Positions 43,410 to 52,316 are shown, counted from the stretch's first letter. The stretch is DNA of 64,000 nt from Desulfotruncus arcticus DSM 17038 (GCF_900113335.1 NZ_FOOX01000004.1:1-64000), one strand, 5' to 3'. The notes: a model not told the origin generated them from the sequence alone. Made by a program: numbers and translations.

Positions 43410-43610
43410 ATGAAATTAGACGAATTGCGCCAACGATTAATCTCATACGGTTATCATCCCGATGAGGTGGAATACGCTTTGGTAGAGATTTTGCAATACA
43501 AAAAAGCCGAAATTATAAACTCGACGGATATTAAGGTTTTGCTCAGTATGCTGCAGGAAAGAATGGAAATAGCCAGAGCTGAGTTAAGGGTTAAGATTTT
43601 TACAGATTGA
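43410..43610 (+). CDS. Small hypothetical protein
   Basis: 66 residues (MKLDELRQRLISYGYHPDEV...), acidic-basic and mainly helical. The ATG has no strong ribosome site (GATGAGAAAGC upstream). It is bracketed by two hairpins with the same stem core. No family was recognised; it could be a small regulatory or coiled-coil protein. Confidence 0.55.
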   Translation: MKLDELRQRLISYGYHPDEVEYALVEILQYKKAEIINSTDIKVLLSMLQERMEIARAELRVKIFTD

Positions 43611-43616
43611 CTACCG

Positions 43617-43640
43617 GACCCCCTTGCGTGCAAGGGGGTC
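43617..43640 (+). terminator. Hairpin after the small hypothetical gene
   Basis: GACCCCCTTG and CAAGGGGGTC form a 10-bp stem with a CGTG loop, followed by TGTTTA. Its core repeats that of the hairpin at 43199-43226, so this is either a duplicated terminator or a copied palindromic element. Confidence 0.65.
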
Positions 43641-43689
43641 TGTTTATGGCGCTAGCGGGGCCTCATAATGGCTGCACTTATCGTAGAGA

Positions 43690-45348
43690 TTAAAGAACAT
43701 CTTTCCAGGCAATATTAGCACTTGTTTTCCATGAATTAACAACAATAAAAAGTATTGTTATCATATAGATAAATAATCCAAGGTAAACATCTTTTAACGC
43801 GTAATGTAACGCCGCGGAAATGCCGCAGAAGGCAAATGAACCCAAGACAACCTCAAACTTAATGTTTTGGGCATTTTGAAAGTCTTTGCTGAACGGCAGT
43901 TTTTTGGGTGATAGCCGGAAAAGCAAAATGATTAATAAAAGCATGTTTAAAAATATCAATAGTGCATGCGGCAGTAGACTAATGCCGTAAGGTATGGCAA
44001 ACAATAAGCATACAAACAAATATACCGGGATGAGATACTTCAATACAAAACCCAATAACGCTCCCCTGAGTATGACGCCTGGTGACTCCACGGGCAAAGC
44101 TTTGTATAGCCATGCCCCTTGATATTTTTCGCTTGAATTTATGGTCAATATGCTTGTAGAAAGAATTAAAACAGTGATATAAATAACCAGGTAAAACGGT
44201 CCTTGAGCTATGTCTGACAGTACTTCATGCTGCGAATCTTTGCCGATCAATGGATTTACCAGCATAATTATGGGCAAAAATGCCGCAAGGCCAAGATTGG
44301 GAAATAGCCGCAGCTTTAAATTCCGTTCGCTGGAAATCATATTTTGAGAAAATCTGCAAAAGACATTTTCAGAACTGTTGGGAATAATATAATTAAGCAG
44401 CTTTTTAGATTTAACAGCTCTGTTTTCCGCTGTTTTGCGTTTCCTGGCCGCAACCTGGTCAAGTTTATGTAAGCTCTTCTCGAAGTAGGTAACTGCGACC
44501 TTAAAATATATTATCAAAAGCAAAATCGGAATTAGCAATCCCATAAGACTTAAATAAATAAGGTGGCTTTGCAGCCTGTTCTCCAGAAGCAAACTAAAAG
44601 GCGCTGCAAACCAGGCGGAAGGAAGCAGATATAGCCACCATTTGAAAACAAAACCCGTATTTAAGTCCATAAAATTGAATATGCGGCCAACAAACTGGTA
44701 GACAATTGTTATTGCCAACGATAAAATGATTTGACAATAATTAATAATATCCTTAAGCTTATCACCATCAAAAAATAAAAGAATGAAGAAATAGAGAAAG
44801 GTGGTAAAGAAAAGAATAAAACCTGAGACAAGTAACAACTCAAAAAATAGTATAACAGCAAATAGCGGGCCCTGTACTAAAGCTCCTACTATTAACAAAG
44901 GCCCGGCCATGATAAAAGTAATGGTTAATAAATTAATAATTATGTGAGTTATTTTAGCGGCATTTACAGTCTTGGCATCTATAGGTTTTGATAATAAGAC
45001 AGACTTATCCTTTGTGTCCAGCAATGCAGTAGAACAGTCAGACACCATAGTCATCGCAACCATAAATATAATCATTGCGATGATAAGATTCATTTTAAAG
45101 AAAAGGGGTACAGGAAGGAAAATTAAAATCATAAAAAAAATACCTATAATTCCATAGGTCAATAAAGCTGTATTGAAAGTGTTTTCTCTATTATCATTTT
45201 TATTATTAACCAGTATTGCAGGTACTTTTCTGCGGTCCATCAGTAATTTAATTTGCAAAATTTTTCTCATTACCGGGTAATTAACTCCCATAACCCGGTA
45301 AAAGAAACTGAAAAAGTCAATTAATTTAAGGACTATGAAATCTTTCAT
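43690..45348 (-). CDS. ABC exporter membrane subunit
   Basis: 552 residues with about twelve hydrophobic segments in two halves separated by a long hydrophilic stretch (about 300-345). The N-terminus is atypically long and cytoplasmic (FLVMKDFIVLKLIDFFSFFYRV-like). The layout matches the large putative ABC-2-type exporters encoded with a drug/peptide-type ATPase in clostridia. Its start overlaps the ATPase stop (ATGA). Substrate unknown. Confidence 0.82.
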   Translation of the reverse strand: MKDFIVLKLIDFFSFFYRVMGVNYPVMRKILQIKLLMDRRKVPAILVNNKNDNRENTFNTALLTYGIIGIFFMILIFLPVPLFFKMNLIIAMIIFMVAMTMVSDCSTALLDTKDKSVLLSKPIDAKTVNAAKITHIIINLLTITFIMAGPLLIVGALVQGPLFAVILFFELLLVSGFILFFTTFLYFFILLFFDGDKLKDIINYCQIILSLAITIVYQFVGRIFNFMDLNTGFVFKWWLYLLPSAWFAAPFSLLLENRLQSHLIYLSLMGLLIPILLLIIYFKVAVTYFEKSLHKLDQVAARKRKTAENRAVKSKKLLNYIIPNSSENVFCRFSQNMISSERNLKLRLFPNLGLAAFLPIIMLVNPLIGKDSQHEVLSDIAQGPFYLVIYITVLILSTSILTINSSEKYQGAWLYKALPVESPGVILRGALLGFVLKYLIPVYLFVCLLFAIPYGISLLPHALLIFLNMLLLIILLFRLSPKKLPFSKDFQNAQNIKFEVVLGSFAFCGISAALHYALKDVYLGLFIYMITILFIVVNSWKTSANIAWKDVL

Positions 45349-46133
45349 CTGTTAAACTCCTGTAATTCATTAATGAATTCATGCGCGATTTCTTTGTGTT
45401 TGTTAAAGCCGGTCAATTGGTTGAATATCTGCTCAAGCGACCCCTTACTGCTCTTTTCCTTAAGCTCGTCAAAGCTTCCGTCGGCAACGATCTGCCCATC
45501 ATTAATCAAGATTATTCTGCTGCTGATTTTTTCCACCACATCCATAATGTGTGAAGAATAAAATATGGTTTTACCCAGGGCCGCCAACCCCGCCAAAATT
45601 TCTTTGACAATCATTACACTGTTTGCATCCAGCCCGCTTAAGGGTTCGTCCAAAAACAAAATATCAGGATTATGGATAAGACTGGAAATAATCAGCAGCT
45701 TTTGCTTCATACCCTTGGAGTAGGACGAGATTCTGGCGTGGTAAACTTCTTCTATGCCGAGCATGGACATAAGCTTTTTGGCTTTGTTATTGGCTTGATG
45801 CAAATCGAGGCCGTAAACTTCTCCAATAAATGTAAGGTATTCATATGCTGTCAGGTTATCATATATTTCCACTGTTTCAGGCACGTAGCCTATTTTCCTT
45901 TTATATTCCACGCTGCCGCTGGAGATATCTTCGCCAAAGATTTTGATTCTACCACTGTACCCATCCACCAGCCCAAGCATGATTTTAACAGTGGTGCTTT
46001 TTCCCGCCCCATTGGGTCCTATGTATCCGATAACCTGTCCCCCGTATATCTCAAGACTAATCCCTTTCAGTACTTCTTTGGTGCCATAACTCATTGTAAG
46101 ATTATGAATACTTACTACCGGTTCAATGTTCAT
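45345..46133 (-). CDS. ABC exporter ATPase
   Basis: 262 residues from the ATG at 46131-46133 (GAAGGGAC upstream); an upstream extension lacks similarity. Walker A GPNGAGKST, Q-loop/GYVPETVEIYDNLTA, SSYSKGMKQKLLI signature, Walker B ILFLDEPLSGLD and YSSHIMDVVE H-loop. The C-terminal extension is typical of ABC-2-type export ATPases. It is translationally coupled to the membrane subunit. Confidence 0.93.
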   Translation of the reverse strand: MNIEPVVSIHNLTMSYGTKEVLKGISLEIYGGQVIGYIGPNGAGKSTTVKIMLGLVDGYSGRIKIFGEDISSGSVEYKRKIGYVPETVEIYDNLTAYEYLTFIGEVYGLDLHQANNKAKKLMSMLGIEEVYHARISSYSKGMKQKLLIISSLIHNPDILFLDEPLSGLDANSVMIVKEILAGLAALGKTIFYSSHIMDVVEKISSRIILINDGQIVADGSFDELKEKSSKGSLEQIFNQLTGFNKHKEIAHEFINELQEFNR

Positions 46134-46276
46134 TATAATAGTCCCTTCTTGGTAAAATATAAAATTATAGAACTGCCGGGTTATAAAGTCTCTTGGGAAC
46201 CGGCCAATCTTTAATCGAAAATATGAAAGATAACAGCTCACTATCTTCACATCTATAAAAGTTGCTTGGCGATTTG

Positions 46277-47311
46277 TTAATCAGATATTTCGCCGGTAGC
46301 TACTTCAAGAATGCGGGATTGGGAGCTGGTGAGAGTTAGTACCAGCAATAGCTTTTCCTGCGCCGGAACAGCCTGCCAGGTATTCATCACCGGGTAGCCC
46401 TGTAAAGCGGCGGACCAATCCCGTGTCCTGGTTATGTGGCCTTGTTCATTGATTTCCAACAAACGGTGTGTATTCAAATCGGTAACCAGGGTATAGCCGT
46501 CTTCCAGACGGCGGGCGCTGGAAGGCGCCGCCAAGAATTCCGGATTTGTTTCTAATTTCGCACCGGCTTGCCGGCGGCCGAACTGCCAGACCACCTGCTT
46601 GTTTCTGTTTATTTCCAGAACCCGGCCCCCGGCCAATCCCCGGTCCACTACAAGTACGTTGCCGTTGTCCAGGCCTGCGGCCATGACCGGCTGCTCCAGG
46701 TAACCAGCGCTATCCGAAGGCAGCGGTTTGTAGCTGCCGTATGACCATACCACCCGGTCCTGTTTGTCCAGTTCCACGATCATGAAGGGCAGGGTCACCA
46801 GAACATTGCCGTTGGTCAGTTGCTCCGCGTAACGGGGTGACTCGGCCAGAGAATTGAAACGGTGCTCCCATACCACTTGGCCGGTTGGGGAAACCTCCAG
46901 TACTCGTGGCACATACGGCAGCCCCGGCACCCCGGAGTCGGCCACCAGCGTGTTTCCGTTTTGCAGCCGCTTTGCGCTAACCGGCTGCACGCCGTCCAGG
47001 GACCAGACCACCCGGCCCGCAGGGTCGATTTCCTGCACTGAAGGTTCCTGAAAGCCCACCCGGCTAACCAGGTAATTCCCGTTTTCCAGCGGGTCGACAA
47101 ATAACGGATGGTTGACGGTACTTGTGTCGACATATTCCCGGTTGATTGTTCCGGCAGCGATAGAGATGTTTTCCTGCTCCGCAGGTGAAATTTGTTCCGC
47201 TGCGGCGGGAAGGCCCGGCACGCCCGCCAGCAGGGCCAGGCCGAAAAGTGCCGGTATAAATAATTTGCTTTTTTTAATTAAGTTTGGGACGAATATTTTA
47301 CTAATCAACAT
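46277..47311 (-). CDS. Secreted PQQ-like beta-propeller protein
   Basis: 344 residues from the ATG at 47309-47311 (GGAGGAGG upstream); the upstream open frame is rejected. A signal peptide (hydrophobic about 17-37) with AAAEQ cleavage is followed by a six- to seven-bladed propeller with repeated ExDxxGxVVW and LxNGNxLVxD motifs (e.g. VQEIDPAGRVVWSLDG, VLEVSPTGQVVWEH, VLEINRNKQVVWQFG, LLEINEQG). The repeats resemble arylsulfotransferase/PQQ-like propellers, but catalytic His residues were not identified. Extracellular role unknown. It heads a cluster of three exported proteins. Confidence 0.82.
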   Translation of the reverse strand: MLISKIFVPNLIKKSKLFIPALFGLALLAGVPGLPAAAEQISPAEQENISIAAGTINREYVDTSTVNHPLFVDPLENGNYLVSRVGFQEPSVQEIDPAGRVVWSLDGVQPVSAKRLQNGNTLVADSGVPGLPYVPRVLEVSPTGQVVWEHRFNSLAESPRYAEQLTNGNVLVTLPFMIVELDKQDRVVWSYGSYKPLPSDSAGYLEQPVMAAGLDNGNVLVVDRGLAGGRVLEINRNKQVVWQFGRRQAGAKLETNPEFLAAPSSARRLEDGYTLVTDLNTHRLLEINEQGHITRTRDWSAALQGYPVMNTWQAVPAQEKLLLVLTLTSSQSRILEVATGEISD

Positions 47312-47443
47312 CAGGATCCTCCTCCTGTAAGGTTTTATGTTCAGAAGGCGGGGAATCCTACCTTCATTAAACGTTGGAATCACCCGCACGTAATGTATTT
47401 AAAAGAAGAAACTTCCCATAAAAATGATGGGATCAAAGGTGAT

Positions 47444-48976
47444 TTACATTTTCTCTGCGGTGCTGTAGATTTTAACGGCTTTGGGGTTACTCTGCCAAAT
47501 CACCCGGTCTCCCAGCGATTCACCGATAAACCTGAGGGGGACCATGGTGCGTCCGTTCACCGTTCGGGGCACGGCATCCAGGATTATGGTTTTACCGTCC
47601 GCCCGGGCTTCATTTTCGCCGATGGTGAGGCTAACCGATCGTTCACCCCGTACCGCATCTACGGTCTTGGTATCCGGGTCCCAGTTTACCGTAGCACCCA
47701 AAAGTTCGAATATTCCGCGCAGGGGGACATAGGTACGCCCTTTTTCCAGGTAGGGGGGAGCATCGAAATAGACCCTCCGCTCATCCAGGTAGGTGGGTAT
47801 CTGATAAAGCACCACCAGCGCGTTGGCCACTTTTCTTTCACTGCCGTCGGAGGGTTTGCTTACCAGCTTGCCATCCGCCCACATGGCACTGGAACCGCCG
47901 CCATCCAGGGCGGCCGCCTGTACCGAGCCCAGGCGGACCATCAGCCAGGCCAACTCGTCCGGCGTCAGTCCTGCGCTGGTGTTGGCAGCGGCACTGCCGC
48001 CCGGGTTGGCCTTTTGCGGGGTAGACGTACTGTTATCCCCGGCGCTTTGCAGTTTTTCCACCACCACCAGCAGGATATTCCCGTCGGCCTTGACTCCCAT
48101 GGCAGTCCGCGCATTAGACGACAACACCCCGCCCCGGAAACCTTCGTTAACGGCCTGGGAAACGGGTACTCCGTCTTGTACCAGCAGCGGCCCACCGGTT
48201 ACCAAATGCTCGATGCCTTCCAGACCGGGGCCGAATTTGGAATTGATTTGAACGTCGTCTCCCGACTGGAAGGAAGCGGCCAAAGCCGCCTGCATGCTGC
48301 CGAAAACCAGTACGTAATTTTCGGAGCCCGGTTGCTTGTCCACAACTTTGAACGTACCGTCCTCCGTTCTTTGTAACACTACGATATTGGCCGACGGCGG
48401 GTTGATGCCGCCGCTTCGCAGGGGCGTCAACAGCGTCACTTCGTCGGTCCCGGGCAGTTGATTATAACCTGTTACGGCAATACTGCCCCGGTTTGTTAAA
48501 ACCTCGACCTCGGGCATAAAATAGCCAAATTTAAAATTGCCCTCGCCGGTCCAGCCGACAGAGGTGCGGAGCAGATCCCGGTAATAGTGCACCTGGCCGT
48601 CTACCACCAATCCCCCGATGGGGTTACCGCTGCCGCCGTCAAAAAAACCACCATTCACCGCTGCCACGGCGCCGTGCCGGGCGGCCAGGCTGCTCACTGT
48701 TTCTCTGCCTCCCAGTGCATCATTTCCCGTTGCCGGCCTGATTTCCAGCAAGTCTTCGCCGGGCTTGATTTCCGTAATGTGGCCTGTTACCGGCTGTCCG
48801 GACCAATTATTGGTCGAAAACGGGTAATAAACTACTCCGGGAGCCAGTTGTTTCTTGGCACCGTAATGGATACTGCCCTCTACGGTAATACCGGCAGCGG
48901 TGCTCCCGGGCCACCCTACGCTGACCAGACCCAATAACGCGGTGCAGATAATTATTCTCTTAATCCAGTTGAGCAT
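47444..48976 (-). CDS. Phosphodiester glycosidase-like exported protein with copper amine oxidase-type stalk domains
   Basis: 510 residues from the ATG at 48974-48976 (GGAGG upstream). A signal peptide is followed by a NAGPA-type phosphodiester glycosidase domain (about 70-400: HGAVAAVNGGFFDGGSGNPIGGLVVDGQ, RTAMGVKADGNILLVVV, the diagnostic AAALDGGGSSAMWADG) and two C-terminal copper amine oxidase N-terminal-type repeats (RTYVPLRGIFELLGATVNWDPDTKT and RTMVPLRFIGESLGDRVIW), probable wall-binding stalks. It may trim phosphodiester-linked sugars from envelope polymers. A low-complexity Ser/Thr/Pro linker lies around residues 345-370. Confidence 0.88.
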   Translation of the reverse strand: MLNWIKRIIICTALLGLVSVGWPGSTAAGITVEGSIHYGAKKQLAPGVVYYPFSTNNWSGQPVTGHITEIKPGEDLLEIRPATGNDALGGRETVSSLAARHGAVAAVNGGFFDGGSGNPIGGLVVDGQVHYYRDLLRTSVGWTGEGNFKFGYFMPEVEVLTNRGSIAVTGYNQLPGTDEVTLLTPLRSGGINPPSANIVVLQRTEDGTFKVVDKQPGSENYVLVFGSMQAALAASFQSGDDVQINSKFGPGLEGIEHLVTGGPLLVQDGVPVSQAVNEGFRGGVLSSNARTAMGVKADGNILLVVVEKLQSAGDNSTSTPQKANPGGSAAANTSAGLTPDELAWLMVRLGSVQAAALDGGGSSAMWADGKLVSKPSDGSERKVANALVVLYQIPTYLDERRVYFDAPPYLEKGRTYVPLRGIFELLGATVNWDPDTKTVDAVRGERSVSLTIGENEARADGKTIILDAVPRTVNGRTMVPLRFIGESLGDRVIWQSNPKAVKIYSTAEKM

Positions 48977-49121
48977 ACTTTGTAAAGCCTCCCATATAAT
49001 TTGTCTACTAAGCACCCAATTTAAATATAGACTAACTGTTTTTCTGTTTAGTTCCATATTTAATGACTATAAATGCAATATGCTCTTTTGATGCTCGTTG
49101 GCAGTGGAAAAAAGAAAAAGG

Positions 49122-50477
49122 TTACCGGTAATAAACCAATTTATAAGACGGTGAAGTATAAGCAAAATAAGAATGCCAATCCTCTTGTCCCGGCATTACA
49201 TCCACAATCTTGACCGGATTGCCGTCGTGGACGTTGATCAGCCATACAGCGTTATCTTTAAGATAGATGATATGAGAACCGTCACGAGACCAGAGCGCAC
49301 GCTCGATTCCGGTTCCGGCTTCGTCCAGCCGCCGGGCATTGGCGCCGCCGGCATCAGCTATCCAGAGAGACCAGGTTTGCTCCCAGGCAGTAATTGCTTC
49401 TTCATTTTCCGGGTAATCCTCCAACTCGGCAGCCTCCAAGTAAGAGATGTAGCGTCCGTCAGGAGACCAGTCCGGATATAGGGTTACTGTATTGGTCTGC
49501 CGGGGCAGTTTAGTACAGGTGCCTGTCTGGGAATCAAATTCAACAAGATATTTATTCATCCAGAATTCTCTCCCGTAGCCTGCGACAGCAAGCAGCTTTT
49601 GGCCATCCGGAGACCAGGAACGCCACTCTGGATAGAGTTGGGTGACTGTAAGCGGGTATGGTTTACCGCCGGACAGCGGCAGAGAGTATAGTTTCAACCC
49701 GTCCGCACACGAGGAAACCCCGTGTCCAGGGTCTACCCAAAAGAGCAATGCATTGCCGTCGGGCCGCCACCCGGCAAGTATTATACCTGCATTCTCTTCA
49801 ATATGCAGTTGCAGCGGTTTTCCTCCTTCCACCGGTGTAATGTAAAGAGCATCATCGCGGTTAACAGGAGCTTGTTCATCATAAGGCAATGTATCGACAT
49901 AGGCTATGGTTTTGCCGTCCGGCGACCAGGCAAATGAGGAAACGGATGTGTCTGCGGAGGTGATCCGACGGGGCGTTTCGCCGGGCCAAGCCAGGTAAAT
50001 CTCTTGTTTGTCCGCGCCATGATCCACGCCGGTGGCAACGGCAAGCGCATCGGCGTTGGGCGACCAGGCGAAATCCAGGGCATTAACCGGTGCCGGCAAG
50101 CCGGTGATTTCGTGGGTTATGCTTCCATCCGCTTTGGTGATCACGAGCCGATTTCCGTTACCGAGATAGGCCAGCCATTCCCCGCCCGGAGACCACTGCG
50201 GCTTACCGGCCGGGCCGGTGTCGCTTAACCTGGTGATTGTACCGTTATCCCCGTTTAAGACGTAAAGCTTGTCTTCCCGGGTAAACGCCAACCGCCCCTG
50301 ACCGCGCCACGCTTCATTGTTAAAATTCGGCATTTCTAATGTGGACTTGTTGGAGCGGTCGGGGTTGGCAACTTCGGTCTGACCGGATTTATTGGACTTG
50401 CTGCAGCCTGCTGAAATAAATAATGCCGCTATGAGCAGCAGAATAACGGAAAGTTTTGTGACAGCGATTAGTTTCAT
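49122..50477 (-). CDS. TolB-like beta-propeller lipoprotein
   Basis: 451 residues from the ATG at 50475-50477 (AAGGAAGG 9 bases upstream). Lipobox ISAGC gives Cys25. A Ser/Asn-rich linker precedes a six-bladed propeller with WSPDG/WSRDG repeats (PQWSPGGEWLAYLG, FAWSPDGKTIAYVD, WSPDGQKLLAVAG, DWSPDGRYISYLE, LWSRDGSHIIYLKD) like TolB/DPP-type propellers. It is an outer-surface protein of unknown function. A promoter of the form GGAAC-N16-CGTCT lies upstream. A decayed second copy of its 3' half is at 61762-62206. Confidence 0.88.
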   Translation of the reverse strand: MKLIAVTKLSVILLLIAALFISAGCSKSNKSGQTEVANPDRSNKSTLEMPNFNNEAWRGQGRLAFTREDKLYVLNGDNGTITRLSDTGPAGKPQWSPGGEWLAYLGNGNRLVITKADGSITHEITGLPAPVNALDFAWSPNADALAVATGVDHGADKQEIYLAWPGETPRRITSADTSVSSFAWSPDGKTIAYVDTLPYDEQAPVNRDDALYITPVEGGKPLQLHIEENAGIILAGWRPDGNALLFWVDPGHGVSSCADGLKLYSLPLSGGKPYPLTVTQLYPEWRSWSPDGQKLLAVAGYGREFWMNKYLVEFDSQTGTCTKLPRQTNTVTLYPDWSPDGRYISYLEAAELEDYPENEEAITAWEQTWSLWIADAGGANARRLDEAGTGIERALWSRDGSHIIYLKDNAVWLINVHDGNPVKIVDVMPGQEDWHSYFAYTSPSYKLVYYR

Positions 50478-50530
50478 GATCATAGCCTTCCTTTGGTAAT
50501 TGCTTGATTGACTGATATTTCTACAAATAG

Positions 50531-50556
50531 AGACGGCAAAAATACGTAAATGTTCC
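50531..50556 (-). promoter_or_regulatory. Putative ECF-type sigma promoter of the propeller lipoprotein
   Basis: Minus strand: GGAAC at 50552-50556, a 16-base spacer, CGTCT at 50531-50535, 53 bases before the start. The same boxes and spacing occur before the serpin gene (56788-56813), and the spacer sequences are also alike (TTTTTGC before CGTCT in both). GGAAC/CGTCT is typical of extracytoplasmic-function sigma factors; one is encoded at 51610-52053. Confidence 0.72.
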
Positions 50557-50896
50557 GGAAATAATGGTGTATGGAAAAATAAATTTTGATGATGTTGGCA
50601 TTGCTGCAATAAAGCCAGCTTTTGACAAGTAGCAAGTGTGGGGGGCCCGACAGGGTTGGATTTATCGCCGGGAAATTGAGTACATAAATCGAGGATTTAA
50701 AAGAAATAAAGAATAAAAGTAAAAATAATCAATTTAATGGAGGTTGATATTGTATAAAAAGTAAAGGAAGGATAGCGCTGAAAACGGCGGGGGGCTCCAT
50801 CGTATAAACTGTCACCGGCAGCCAGCAGGTTGATTGTTCCAAAAAGCGTAGGGGCAGCAGCAAAGGGCTGCCGGCAGTGGTGGCGGTTTTCGCTGC
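50557..50896. other. Intergenic stretch without a recognisable gene
   Basis: About 340 bases, A/T-rich in the middle. A GGAGGTTGAT-like ribosome site near 50740 leads to no long frame. A GGCAGC/GCTGCC hairpin near 50850-50870, followed on the minus strand by a short T-run, may terminate the small membrane-protein gene at 50897-51088. No coding region is supported. Confidence 0.5.
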
Positions 50897-51088
50897 CTAT
50901 TTTCTAAACAAAGGATATATTTCCTTACGTAATAGATCTAAGACAGTATATCCTCCTACCAATAAGACTAGTACATATTCAATAAGGTTAAGAACCTTGA
51001 ACTCATTAAAAATGGGTGCTTTATAAAAAATATATCCAAGATATAAGACAAATAAAAATATACTGCCAAATTTCTTGATTAACCCCAT
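50897..51088 (-). CDS. Small membrane protein of unknown function
   Basis: 63 residues from the ATG at 51086-51088 with GGAG about 11 bases upstream. Two hydrophobic segments (FGSIFLFVLYLGYIFY and LIEYVLVLLVGGYTVLDLL) and a basic C-terminus. No family was recognised. It lies near the ECF-type sigma gene; an anti-sigma role is conceivable only by location. Confidence 0.5.
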   Translation of the reverse strand: MGLIKKFGSIFLFVLYLGYIFYKAPIFNEFKVLNLIEYVLVLLVGGYTVLDLLRKEIYPLFRK

Positions 51089-51253
51089 AATGCTGGGACT
51101 CCTTTCTAATACTAAAATAGTGAGAAATATATTCACTATAACGAATTGTTAATTATAACATAGAGATTTGTTATGAGTATGGTAAGTATATATTGCTGTA
51201 GTACAACCATGTTGCGGCAAAGAACTAGCCAACATTATAAATTTCATAACTAA

Positions 51254-51511
51254 TCACGATTGTTCCGGGGTTTTACCGACATAACTGAAGCCCCACTCGT
51301 CCCATCTCCAGACGGTGCTGCGTGCAGGTGCTGTTCTGTCCATGGCATAAAGCTGTCCGATAATCCGGTGGTAACTGCCCTCTTCTACAACCAGCTCGTT
51401 CATGCCGTCATCGTCAGCATCCCGGACAGTAAAGGAGACGATGGGGCGGTCGAGGTCGGAGGAACACCACGTCAGCCGCAGGGTGTTGTCAGACAGGTGG
51501 CAGCATTTCAT
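51254..51511 (-). CDS. Small protein with FG-GAP/calcium-loop-like segment
   Basis: 85 residues with GGAG eight bases before the ATG. It contains VSFTVRDADDDGMNELVVEEG, a D-x-D-x-D-G-x-x-E/D loop seen in FG-GAP and EF-hand-like repeats, and ends with WRWDEWGFSYVGK. It resembles the C-terminal tail of FG-GAP-type exported proteins, so it may be a short relative or a remnant whose N-terminal part has been lost; no signal peptide is present. Confidence 0.5.
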   Translation of the reverse strand: MKCCHLSDNTLRLTWCSSDLDRPIVSFTVRDADDDGMNELVVEEGSYHRIIGQLYAMDRTAPARSTVWRWDEWGFSYVGKTPEQS

Positions 51512-51609
51512 TGGTTAGCTCCTTTCATATTTCAACTGTTGGAAGATATGTATTGTCTTGGCTGTTTTGGTTAAATATATTTGATTATCGTAAGGGATTC
51601 TCCTTCTTT

Positions 51610-52053
51610 CTATAAACTAAGTTTGCTCCGCAATTTATCCTTCCCCGCCGCCAGCAACCCTAAAACGTGATTTGTCGAGCAATCCATACAACCGGCGATT
51701 TCTCCGCAATCCAAACCTACCTTATACTTTAGAATCACCGCCACCCTTTCCCGGGGTGGCAATTCCAGCAAAGCTCTCTGTATCAATTCCACACCGGACA
51801 AAAAGTGTGACTCGGAACAGGTGGTATTCATACCAATTTCTTCTTGTTCTTCGCAATATTGGCGGAAAACATGGCAAAATAAAAGCCATACCAGGTTTTT
51901 ATTAGTCTTAAAACCCGGCAGGCTGAATTTATCGAAAACCAGGGCGCTTAACTGCTCCGCCTTTTCCCGGTGCCCGGTTAGATAAAAACCAGCGGTATAA
52001 ACTTGAATGATTAATTGGTCCAGGTCGTTTACCAAACTACTTTTTTCCGGCAT
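51610..52053 (-). CDS. Short ECF-type RNA polymerase sigma factor
   Basis: 147 residues, short for the family (usually 160-200). Region 2 is seen as YTAGFYLTGHREKAEQLSALVFDKFSL and NKNLVWLLFCHVFRQYCEE; region 4 as IQRALLELPPRERVAVILKYKVGLDCGEIAGCMDCSTNHVLGLLAAGKDKLRSKL, a helix-turn-helix that contacts the -35 box. No anti-sigma gene is adjacent. A GGAAG-N16-CGTCC element lies 38 bases upstream, a two-mismatch version of the promoters before the propeller lipoprotein and the serpin, suggesting autoregulation. Cysteines 81, 118 and others in region 4 are unusual. Confidence 0.82.
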   Translation of the reverse strand: MPEKSSLVNDLDQLIIQVYTAGFYLTGHREKAEQLSALVFDKFSLPGFKTNKNLVWLLFCHVFRQYCEEQEEIGMNTTCSESHFLSGVELIQRALLELPPRERVAVILKYKVGLDCGEIAGCMDCSTNHVLGLLAAGKDKLRSKLSL

Positions 52054-52090
52054 AAACTTTCTTATAACCTTTCCAAGGCTTTCTCCAAAC

Positions 52091-52116
52091 GGACGTCAAC
52101 ATGATATACCACTTCC
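52091..52116 (-). promoter_or_regulatory. Putative autoregulatory ECF promoter of the sigma gene
   Basis: Minus strand: GGAAG at 52112-52116, 16 bases, CGTCC at 52091-52095, 38 bases before the start. It matches the GGAAC-N16-CGTCT pattern at eight of ten box positions with identical spacing. Confidence 0.5.
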
Positions 52117-52192
52117 GAATATTCGGTTTATAAGTAATGTTTTGGGTTTTTCATCACATACATCATATTACTAATAATTGTTCTATGTCCAT

Positions 52193-52247
52193 TATCCTTG
52201 TCTGAAAAGGGCATATCCTTGTCTGAAACCAGTATTTGCATGTCTGA
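52193..52247. promoter_or_regulatory. Three direct repeats at 21-bp spacing (candidate LytTR sites)
   Basis: CTTGTCTGA at 52197-52205 and 52218-52226 and CATGTCTGA at 52239-52247 recur at exactly 21 bp, i.e. 9-bp sites with 12-bp spacers, the geometry of LytTR-domain binding sites. They lie between the ECF sigma gene and the divergent kinase/LytTR-regulator operon, so either or both may be controlled. Confidence 0.6.
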
Positions 52248-52284
52248 CTAAAAATCAAAAGCTACTAGCTGATAAAGAAGACTT

Positions 52285-52316
52285 AGTTCAGGTGGGGTTT
52301 TGACCCCATCTGAACT
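52285..52316. other. 13-bp hairpin in the leader of the kinase operon
   Basis: AGTTCAGGTGGGG (52285-52297) pairs with CCCCATCTGAACT (52304-52316) with one G-U wobble and a 6-base loop. It lies about 220 bases upstream of the kinase gene and just downstream of the 21-bp repeats. There is no U-tract. It may be the end of an unseen short transcript, an RNA leader or a protein site. Confidence 0.45.

Noticed and set aside
47393..48376. Long plus-strand open frame of 327 codons
   Set aside because: It lies entirely opposite the phosphodiester glycosidase gene, has no ribosome site or family similarity and a His/Gly-rich shadow composition.
48977..49060. ECF-type promoter before the phosphodiester glycosidase gene
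   Set aside because: A GGAAC is present on the minus strand, but the only GTCT box is at the wrong spacing (17-18 bases and not CGTCT).
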